In this document: positions 58,215-64,000 of the stretch, one piece after another
Position numbering within the stretch: position 1 is the stretch's first letter
Layout: each line of letters opens with the position of its first letter
DNA from: Brachybacterium sp. P6-10-X1
Lineage (GTDB): Bacteria; Actinomycetota; Actinomycetes; Actinomycetales; Dermabacteraceae
Assembly (NCBI RefSeq): GCF_001969445.1
Contig: NZ_CP017297.1
Location: forward strand, 248,001 to 312,000
Length of the DNA stretch: 64,000 bases
Direction: 5' to 3'
The notes under the pieces: model-generated
What the model saw: the letters and a program-made list of their open reading frames with translations, nothing else
What the model was told of the DNA's origin: nothing
Database searches by the model: none
Position numbers and translations under genes: made by a program

Positions 58215-59084
58215 TCAGCGGTCCGGCTCGAGATACAGCTCCTGGACGACGGCATGGTCCTTGCCGCCGTCGCCCCGGTCCACCGTCTCGCGGTACAGCT
58301 GAAGCAGGGTGGGCAGCAGCCGGGCGGGCAGGTCGGCGCTCTCGGCGGCGGCCGTGGCGTACCGCAGATCCTTGACCTGGTTGTCGGCGGATCCTCCCAG
58401 CGAGTACTCGCGCCAGATGAGCTTGTCCCTCTTCTGGGCGAGCACTTCGCTGCGGGCGAGTCCGCCCTCGAGCAGGGTCATCAGCTGCTGGACGTCGAGA
58501 CCGGAGCGTCGGGCGAGGGCGACGGCCTCGGCGAGGGCGGCCAGGGTGCCGCCGACGACGACCTGATTGCACAGCTTGGCGACCATGCCGGTGCCGAGCG
58601 GACCCAGGTGCACGACGGTCCCGCCGATCACCTCCAGCACGTCGAGCACGGCCGCGACGTCGTCCCGGGCGCCGCCGACCATGAGCGAGAGGGTGCCGGC
58701 CGCGGCCCCGGCGACTCCTCCGGACATGGGGGCGTCGACCACGCCGATCCCGTCGGCCGAGAGATCCTCGGCCAGCTCGATCACCTGCTCGGGACCGGTC
58801 GTCGACAGCACCACCAGGCGGGCACCGGCGGCGCCCCAGGCCCGCCGCGTCGGGGTATCGAGCAGCTCACGCAGGGGCGCGACGTCCGGCAGCACGGACA
58901 GGATCACCGGTGCCGCGGCGTCCGCGGGGCTCGGGGCCCGGATCGCGCCGGCCGCGACCAGATCGTCGGCTCGGCTCGCCGTCCGGTTCCACACCACCGG
59001 GGTGAGGCCGGCGTCCAACAGCGTGGCGGCGATGGGGCGGCCCATCGGTCCCAGACCGATCACCGCGAGGCGGGGGGTGTCCAT
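58215..59084 (-). CDS. NAD(P)-dependent beta-hydroxyacid dehydrogenase (GarR / 3-hydroxyisobutyrate dehydrogenase type)
   Basis: A 289-residue enzyme of the 6PGDH/HIBADH superfamily. The NAD(P) motif VIGLGPMGRPIAATL is at residues 8-22, the substrate-binding VDAPMSGGVAGAAAGTLSLMVGG at about 115-137, and the catalytic Lys in GMVAKLCNQ near 168. KDLRYATAAAESADLP is the C-terminal family motif. Candidates are tartronate semialdehyde reductase, 3-hydroxyisobutyrate dehydrogenase or a YihU-like semialdehyde reductase. ATG at 59084 has AAGGAG upstream. Divergent from the SDR gene and next to the GntR gene. Confidence 0.88.
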   Translation of the reverse strand: MDTPRLAVIGLGPMGRPIAATLLDAGLTPVVWNRTASRADDLVAAGAIRAPSPADAAAPVILSVLPDVAPLRELLDTPTRRAWGAAGARLVVLSTTGPEQVIELAEDLSADGIGVVDAPMSGGVAGAAAGTLSLMVGGARDDVAAVLDVLEVIGGTVVHLGPLGTGMVAKLCNQVVVGGTLAALAEAVALARRSGLDVQQLMTLLEGGLARSEVLAQKRDKLIWREYSLGGSADNQVKDLRYATAAAESADLPARLLPTLLQLYRETVDRGDGGKDHAVVQELYLEPDR

Positions 59085-59120
59085 GGAAGCTCCTTCACAA
59101 GCGTCGGGCGGGGCCGTAGA

Positions 59121-59141
59121 CTCAGAATCATATTTTATTTC
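59121..59141. promoter_or_regulatory. AT-rich operator/promoter candidate between divergent catabolic genes
   Basis: A 21-bp segment rich in A and T (AATCATATTTTATTTCAGG core) stands out in the 161-bp gap between the GarR-like and SDR genes. It is the probable target of the GntR regulator and may hold -10 elements for both directions. The symmetry is imperfect. Confidence 0.4.
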
Positions 59142-59245
59142 AGGTCCCCCGTGGACCGTCCATCCGGGAGGGACGGCCCGACGCGCTCGTCCCCGTGACG
59201 AGTCGGATCACCCGTCCCTCCCTCCTTCGTGCACAGGAGCATCCC

Positions 59246-60034
59246 ATGGCGCTGACGCCCTACCCGGCCTCCGATTTCCCGACCCGGCCCACCGCCCTGA
59301 TCACCGGGGCCGCCTCCGAGCGCGGCATCGGTCGCGCCACCGCCCATCGCCTGGGCGCGGAGGGCTGGGCCGTGGCCGTGATCGACCTGGACGCCGCGGC
59401 CTCCGCGGCCGTCGCCCGGGACGTGGCCGAGCAGCACGGGGTGCCGACCCTGGGCCTGGGCGTCGACATCTCCGACGAACAGCAGGTCATCGACGCCGTC
59501 GCCCGCGTGGACGCCGAGCTGCCGCAGCTGGTGGGCGTGGTCAACAACGCCGGCATCTCCTCGCCGACCCCCTTCACCGAGGTCGGCACCGAGGAGTGGA
59601 AGCGGGTCTTCGACGTGAACGTCCACGGCACCTTCTTCGTCACCCGGGAGGCGGTGGCGATCTTCCGCCGCCACAGCCTGGGCCGCATCGTGAACGTCTC
59701 CAGCGCATCGGCCGAGCGCGGCGGCGGGGTCTACGGCCGCGCCGCCTACTCCGGCTCCAAGGCCGCCCTGCTGGGCCTGGCCAAGACCTGGGCGCGCGAG
59801 CTGGGCGAGTACGGCATCACCGCCAACTCGGTCGCCCCCGGGTCGATCGACACCGACATCATGGGCGGGAAGCTCAGCGACGAGCGCAAGGAGGTGCTGC
59901 TGCAGGAGCTCCCGGTGGGTCGGGTCGGCACGGTCGACGACGTCGCCGGGGCCGTCCACTACCTGCTGGGGCGGGACGGCGGCTACCTCACCGGCGTCAC
60001 CCTCGACGTCAACGGCGGCTCCCATATCCACTGA
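59246..60034 (+). CDS. Short-chain dehydrogenase/reductase (first of two)
   Basis: A 262-residue classical SDR. The cofactor loop is TGAASERGIGRATA (two residues longer than the usual TGxxxGIG), followed by NNAG in VVNNAGISS, the Ser in VNVSSASAERGG and YxxxK in AAYSGSKAAL. It ends TGVTLDVNGGSHIH, a common tetramer-type end. The Asp-rich acidic end of beta-2 (VIDLDAA) suggests NAD(H). ATG at 59246 has AGGAGC upstream. First gene of a three-gene run; substrate probably a sugar acid or polyol. Confidence 0.9.
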   Translation: MALTPYPASDFPTRPTALITGAASERGIGRATAHRLGAEGWAVAVIDLDAAASAAVARDVAEQHGVPTLGLGVDISDEQQVIDAVARVDAELPQLVGVVNNAGISSPTPFTEVGTEEWKRVFDVNVHGTFFVTREAVAIFRRHSLGRIVNVSSASAERGGGVYGRAAYSGSKAALLGLAKTWARELGEYGITANSVAPGSIDTDIMGGKLSDERKEVLLQELPVGRVGTVDDVAGAVHYLLGRDGGYLTGVTLDVNGGSHIH

Positions 60035-60117
60035 CCGGCCACCTCGGACCGATCACCCCACCGACCGCGCCGATCCGGGCAGAGCCGCCCCGTCGGCCCG
60101 AAGATCCCAGGAGAGAC

Positions 60118-60858
60118 ATGCCCGCCACCGGAACCCTCCACGTCGACCTCACCGGCTCGACCGCCGTCGTCACCGGCTCCACCCGCGGCATCGGCCGTGC
60201 GATCACCGAGCGCCTGCTCGCCTCCGGCGCCCGGGTGATCGGGCTGCAGCGGGGGACCGACCCCGTCGGCCCCGGCCACCGGTGCGTGGGCGTGGACCTC
60301 GCCGATCCCGTCTCCCGCACCGACGCGGTGGCCCAGGTGCTCGCCGAGCACGAGGTCGACCTGCTGGTCAACAACGCCGGCATCAACCTCCGCCACGAGT
60401 TCGAGCACTTCCCGCTCGAGGAGTTCTCCCAGGTCATGACCGTCAACCTGGAGGCGGTCGTGCAGCTGACCCAGGCATTCGGCCGTCCGATGCTCGCCCG
60501 CGGGCACGGGCGCATCGTCTCGATCGCCTCGATGCTCTCCTACTTCGGCGGCGTGAACGCCTCGGCCTACGCCGCCTCCAAGGGGGCCGTCGCCCAGCTG
60601 ACGAAGTCCGTCGCCAACGAGTGGGCCGGGCGCGGGGTCGCCGTCAACGCCGTCGCCCCCGGCTACATCGCCACCGAGCTCAACGTGTCCCTGCGCGAGG
60701 ACGAGGCTCGCGATGCCGAGATCGTCTCCCGGATCCCCGCCGGCCGCTGGGGCCGCGCCGAGGACATCGCCGGGACGGTGCTCTTCCTGGCCAGCGAGGG
60801 CGCCGACTACCTGCACGGGGCCGTGCTCCCGGTCGACGGCGGCTATCTCGGGCGCTGA
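60118..60858 (+). CDS. Short-chain dehydrogenase/reductase (KduD-like)
   Basis: A 246-residue classical SDR with TGSTRGIGRAI, NNAGINLRHEFE, SIASMLSYFGG and the catalytic YAASKGAV. LPVDGGYLGR ends the protein. Features such as VNLEAVVQLTQAFGRPML resemble 2-deoxy-D-gluconate 3-dehydrogenase (KduD) types, but this is weak. ATG at 60118 with CAGGAGAG upstream. 83 bp separate it from the first SDR gene and 38 bp from the aldolase gene. Confidence 0.9.
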   Translation: MPATGTLHVDLTGSTAVVTGSTRGIGRAITERLLASGARVIGLQRGTDPVGPGHRCVGVDLADPVSRTDAVAQVLAEHEVDLLVNNAGINLRHEFEHFPLEEFSQVMTVNLEAVVQLTQAFGRPMLARGHGRIVSIASMLSYFGGVNASAYAASKGAVAQLTKSVANEWAGRGVAVNAVAPGYIATELNVSLREDEARDAEIVSRIPAGRWGRAEDIAGTVLFLASEGADYLHGAVLPVDGGYLGR

Positions 60859-60896
60859 CCGTGCGACCCGGGCCCGGCCCATGGAAGGATCACCCC

Positions 60897-61529
60897 ATGA
60901 CCACCTCAGCACCGCTGCTCATCGCCATCCTGCGGGGGCTCACCCCCGCCGAGGCTCCAGCCATCGGCCTGGCCCTGCTCGAGGCGGGGATCACCCGCTT
61001 CGAGGTGCCGCTGAACTCTCCGCGCCCCTTCGATTCGATCCGACTCCTCGCCGAGCACTACGGGGAGCAGGCGGAGATCGGGGCGGGCACCGTCGTCGAC
61101 CCCGCCGACGTGCCGCGGGTGGCCGAGGCCGGCGGCCGGCTCGTCGTCGCCCCGAACACCGACCCCGAGGTGATCGCCGACTCGCTCGAGCTCGGCCTGG
61201 TCCCGTACCCCGGCGTCGCGACCGCCACCGACGTCTTCGCGGCGCTGCGCGCCGGTGCCCAGCACCTGAAGATCTTCCCGGCCGACGCCCTCGGCACCGC
61301 GGTGCTGCGCGCCTGGGAGTCCGTCGTGCCCGACGGCACGGCCTTCCTGCCCGTCGGGGGCATCAGCACCGACACCCTCCCGACGTGGATCCGCGCGGGC
61401 GCCGCGGGAGCCGGGATCGGCTCGTTCCTCTATGCCCCCGGTCGTGACGCCGAGGAGGTGCGGGAGATCGCCGCCGAGCTGGTCCGCGCCGCCTCCGCCG
61501 CCCAGCAGCGGGAGGGCTCCGAGAGTTAG
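60897..61529 (+). CDS. 2-dehydro-3-deoxy-6-phosphogalactonate aldolase-type enzyme (KDPG/KDPGal aldolase family)
   Basis: A 210-residue class I aldolase. ILRGLTPAEA and FEVPLNSPRPFDSI (catalytic Glu 36) are the marks of the DgoA branch. GAGTVVDPADV, VAPNTDPEV and the Schiff-base Lys in HLKIFPADALG (about residue 125), then PVGGIS, complete the site. It should split a 2-keto-3-deoxy sugar-acid phosphate into pyruvate and a triose phosphate. No matching kinase or dehydratase is in the window. ATG at 60897 with AAGGA upstream. Last gene of the plus-strand run. Confidence 0.9.
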   Translation: MTTSAPLLIAILRGLTPAEAPAIGLALLEAGITRFEVPLNSPRPFDSIRLLAEHYGEQAEIGAGTVVDPADVPRVAEAGGRLVVAPNTDPEVIADSLELGLVPYPGVATATDVFAALRAGAQHLKIFPADALGTAVLRAWESVVPDGTAFLPVGGISTDTLPTWIRAGAAGAGIGSFLYAPGRDAEEVREIAAELVRAASAAQQREGSES

Positions 61530-61556
61530 GGCGGTCAGAGACGGGGCGAGCGGCGA

Positions 61557-61576
61557 CGGCGGGGCCCGGCCCGCCG
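61557..61576. terminator. Hairpin between convergent aldolase and dehydrogenase genes
   Basis: CGGCGGG-GCCCGG-CCCGCCG: a perfect 7-bp stem with a 6-nt loop, no T run. Confidence 0.5.
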
Positions 61577-61587
61577 CGGGTCCCGGC

Positions 61588-62562
61588 TCAGCCGGCGGCG
61601 CTGCCCAGCACCTCGGGGTTGAGGATGTTGCGCGGGGTGCGGCCGGCGAGGACCTCCACCACGTTCTCGATCACGCGACGCTTGAGCTCGGTCTCGGACT
61701 CCTCGCTGTACCAGGAGGCATGGGGCGTGAGCACCGCGGTCGGGCACGCGCGCAGCGGGCTGTCGTCCGGCAGCGGCTCGGTCTCGAACACGTCCAGACC
61801 GGCGCCGCGCAGCTGTCCTGACCGCAGCGCCCCGACCACGGCATCGGTGTCTACCACGCCGCCGCGGCTGGTGTTGACCAGCAGCGATCCGGGACGCATC
61901 CGGGCCAGCGTGGCCGTGGTGATCAGATGGTGGGTCTCCTCGGTGAGAGGGACATGGATGCTGAGCACGTCCGAGGTGGACAGCACCTCGTCGCGGGTGC
62001 GCACGGCGATGCCGTCCTCGGTGGTGGTCCCGGCCTCCCGCATCGGGTCGCAGCCCTGGACGGAGTATCCCAGCGCCCGTGCCTTGCGGGCGGTGGCCGC
62101 TCCGATGCGTCCCAGACCGATCACCCCGAAGGTCCGGGTGCCGAGCCGATGCATCGGCTTGACCGGGGCCAGCGAGTAGGTGCCCGCCCGCAGATTCCGG
62201 TCCAGCTCGACGATCCCGCGGGACAGCGTCACGGCCAGCGCGACGGCATGGTCGGAGACGTCCTCGGTGCCGTAGTCGGGCACGTTGGACACCGCCACCC
62301 CGCGCGCCGTGGCCGCAGCGACGTCGATGGTGTCGACCCCGACCCCGTAGCGTCCGATCGCCCGCACCGTCGGCAGGGCCTCGAGCACCCGGTCGGTGAT
62401 CGGGGCGTACTGCACCAGGAGCCCGTCAGCACCCCGGGCGGCGGCGATCACCTCGTCCTCGGTGCGGGCCTGCTGACGGACCAGCTGGACGCCGGCGGCC
62501 TCGGCGACCGTCTCCTCCTCGGTGGTCCGCTCCTGGTCCAGGTCGGTGATGACGATCTTCAT
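61588..62562 (-). CDS. D-2-hydroxyacid dehydrogenase (C-terminal-binding-protein type)
   Basis: A 324-residue NAD-dependent enzyme of the D-isomer 2-hydroxyacid family. The NAD motif GVIGLGRIGAATA is near residue 147, the catalytic Arg region LVNTSRGGVVD, the Glu in VFETEPLPDDSPL and the His in LTPHASWYSEES are visible. IGRYGVGVDTIDVAAATARGV marks the substrate domain. ATG at 62562 follows GAGGAG/AGAGGA. It resembles CtBP-like and phosphoglycerate dehydrogenase relatives; the exact hydroxyacid is unknown. It is convergent with the SDR-aldolase run and may belong to the same catabolic unit. Confidence 0.9.
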   Translation of the reverse strand: MKIVITDLDQERTTEEETVAEAAGVQLVRQQARTEDEVIAAARGADGLLVQYAPITDRVLEALPTVRAIGRYGVGVDTIDVAAATARGVAVSNVPDYGTEDVSDHAVALAVTLSRGIVELDRNLRAGTYSLAPVKPMHRLGTRTFGVIGLGRIGAATARKARALGYSVQGCDPMREAGTTTEDGIAVRTRDEVLSTSDVLSIHVPLTEETHHLITTATLARMRPGSLLVNTSRGGVVDTDAVVGALRSGQLRGAGLDVFETEPLPDDSPLRACPTAVLTPHASWYSEESETELKRRVIENVVEVLAGRTPRNILNPEVLGSAAG

Positions 62563-62683
62563 GGGGTCCTCTCCTCGGAGTGGGGCAGGGCAGGACGGGG
62601 ACCGGCCGAGGGCCGGTCCCCGGGCCTCCGCCGGTCGATGTCGAGGCGGTCGACCTCGAGCCGGTCGATGTCGAGCGCGGCAC

Positions 62684-64000
62684 TCATTCTCCGTGGAGCA
62701 GGAGGACCGCCGCGCCCGCGTCGGACATGTGGACGGTGCCGTCCGGCGCGTGGCGGACCGGCCCGAAGGAGGCGAGCACCTCCCGAGCCCGCGGCGCGCG
62801 GGGGAGGGATCCGGGGCCGCGATGGGCGAGCACCGCGAGGTCGCCGCGGCGCAGCAGCACGGAGGACTCGGCGAGGACGTCGACACGGGCGCTCCGCAGA
62901 TCGCCGTCGCGCAGCGCGGGGTGCCGCCGCCGCAGGCCGATCAGGGTGCGGTACCACCGCAGCATCCGGGCATGGGCGTCCTCGGCGCGCTCCGCCCACG
63001 GCAGGATCGAGGCGGTGAAGGTCGAGCGGGCCTGCGGGTCGGGCACCGCATCGCCCCACCCCATCTCGGCGAACTCGGCCACCCGGCCCGCGCTCACCAG
63101 CGCCCCGAGCTCCTGGTCGTGGTCGGTGAAGAAGGCGAAGGGCGCGGAGGTCGCCCACTCCTCGCCCTGGAACAGCATCGGCGTGCCCGGCCCCAGGAGG
63201 ATCAGCGCGCAGGCGGCGGCGTGCTGGGCGGGGGAGAGAACGTGGTGGATGCGATCGCCGGCGGCCCGGTTGCCCACCTGGTCGTGATCCTGCAGGAAGG
63301 TGACGAAGCTGTGGCCGTCGTAGTGCTCGCCGGCGGGATCGACCGGGGCTCCCCAGACGCTGCCGCGGAAGCTCGAGTACGTCCCGGCGTGCCAGAAGAT
63401 CCGTGTCAGCACGGCGGCCAGCGCCTCGGCGGAGCCGAAGTCCGCGTAGTATCCCTCGCGCTCGCCGGTGATCCAGGCGTGCACCCCGTGGTGGACGTCG
63501 TCGGCCCATTGCAGGTCCATCCCGAGCCCTCCTGAGGCGGTGGGCGTGACGGTGGCCGGGTCGTTGCGGTCGGACTCGGCGATCAGGGTCAGCGGCCTCC
63601 CGGTCTCGACCTCCCAGGAGGAGACCGCCTCGGCCAGTTCGGCCAGGAAATGCTGCTCGGAGTCGTCGTGCAGCTCGTGGACCGCGTCCAGCCGCAGTCC
63701 GTCCAGCCCGACGTCGACCAGCCATTGCCGGGCGCTGCCCAGCAGGAAGTCCCGCACCGTGCGCGAGGCGGGCTGATCGAGGTTCACGGCCTCGCCCCAC
63801 GGGGTCTCGTGGCGATCGGTGACGTACGGTCCGAACCGCCCGAGGTAGTTGCCGGCGGGCCCGAGATGGTTGTGGACCACGTCGAGCACCACGGCGAGAC
63901 CGCGCCGATGGGCGGCGGCGACGAAGCGTGCCAGCCCCGTCGGCCCGCCGTAGGTCTCGTGGGTCGCGTACAGCCCGACGCCCTCGTAGCCCCACCCGCG
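62684..64000 (-). CDS. treZ: Malto-oligosyltrehalose trehalohydrolase, 3' part (runs off the window)
   Basis: 438 C-terminal residues of a GH13 enzyme that releases trehalose from maltooligosyltrehalose. The visible part starts GWGYEGVGLYATHETYGG at the window edge, then VVLDVVHNHLGPAGNYL. It carries the nucleophile Asp in GLDGLRLDAVHEL, the acid Glu in LTLIAESDRND and the third acid in FLQDHDQVGNR, with FQGEEWATSAPFAFFTDHD typical of TreZ. The C-terminal beta domain ends VLLLHGE. The N-terminus and start lie beyond 64000. The partner treY would be expected next to it but is not in view. Confidence 0.95.
   Translation of the reverse strand, partial: RGWGYEGVGLYATHETYGGPTGLARFVAAAHRRGLAVVLDVVHNHLGPAGNYLGRFGPYVTDRHETPWGEAVNLDQPASRTVRDFLLGSARQWLVDVGLDGLRLDAVHELHDDSEQHFLAELAEAVSSWEVETGRPLTLIAESDRNDPATVTPTASGGLGMDLQWADDVHHGVHAWITGEREGYYADFGSAEALAAVLTRIFWHAGTYSSFRGSVWGAPVDPAGEHYDGHSFVTFLQDHDQVGNRAAGDRIHHVLSPAQHAAACALILLGPGTPMLFQGEEWATSAPFAFFTDHDQELGALVSAGRVAEFAEMGWGDAVPDPQARSTFTASILPWAERAEDAHARMLRWYRTLIGLRRRHPALRDGDLRSARVDVLAESSVLLRRGDLAVLAHRGPGSLPRAPRAREVLASFGPVRHAPDGTVHMSDAGAAVLLLHGE

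Overview
The window is chromosomal DNA of a very GC-rich actinobacterium. The 16S rRNA (about 25066-26586), the actinobacterial gene order and the enlarged 23S rRNA point to the order Micrococcales, most likely a Brachybacterium-like member of Dermabacteraceae. The genus is an inference from memory of 16S signatures, not a database result. Almost everything is ordinary chromosomal backbone. I see no prophage, transposase, integrase, CRISPR array or plasmid functions.

Layout. (1) 1-4.9 kb: a frameshifted DUF222/HNH endonuclease gene, an ABC-F ATPase, and MarR and TetR regulators on the minus strand. (2) 5.06-17.7 kb: tRNA-Gln, glmU, prs, rplY, pth, mfd, mazG, eno, divIC, DUF501 and ppx, a classic actinobacterial block whose members are also near each other in Mycobacterium tuberculosis (Rv1014c-Rv1026). 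A 55-bp tandem repeat array starts inside the last codons of prs. (3) 17.9-24.6 kb: type II NADH dehydrogenase, nagB, an NCS2 purine permease with a MarR gene, serC and menG. (4) 24.7-30.3 kb: one complete rRNA operon (16S-23S-5S, no spacer tRNA) with candidate tandem promoters, 23S processing stem and a strong terminator, followed by two 7-bp repeat tracts. (5) 30.8-45.4 kb: a co-directional run of a disordered/TPR-like protein, HAD phosphatase, tlyA, nadK, recN, steA, steB, a MraY-like membrane protein, murJ, a glycosyltransferase, pyrG and a Nudix hydrolase. It parallels M. tuberculosis Rv1691-Rv1700, with an envelope module (MraY-like, MurJ, GT4) inserted between steB and pyrG. (6) 45.4-51.2 kb: a frameshifted VOC gene, a divergent quinone-reductase/HxlR pair, and a ribose-type sugar ABC transporter. 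(7) 51.3-57.2 kb: RNase D, DUF3000, msrB, an alpha/beta hydrolase, a RibD-C reductase and ZapE/AFG1. (8) 57.2-62.6 kb: a GntR-regulated sugar-acid catabolic cluster (GarR-like dehydrogenase, two SDRs, KDPGal-type aldolase, D-2-hydroxyacid dehydrogenase), then the 3' part of treZ running off the window end.

How it fits together. glmU, prs, mazG, eno, nagB, pyrG and nadK cover amino-sugar, nucleotide and central metabolism. glmU and nagB act in opposite directions on the amino-sugar pool. rplY, pth, tlyA and the rRNA operon serve translation; mfd and recN serve repair. divIC, steA/steB, the MraY-like/MurJ/GT4 trio and ZapE relate to envelope growth and division. Many genes are translationally coupled by ATGA or GTGA overlaps, and at least ten have a TANNNT element 6-8 nt before the start codon, the arrangement expected for leaderless mRNAs.

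The most novel material here is modest: the two families of short tandem repeats, the MraY-like/MurJ/GT4 module joined to steAB, the arginine/aspartate-rich disordered protein next to the rRNA operon, and the incomplete sugar-acid pathway.
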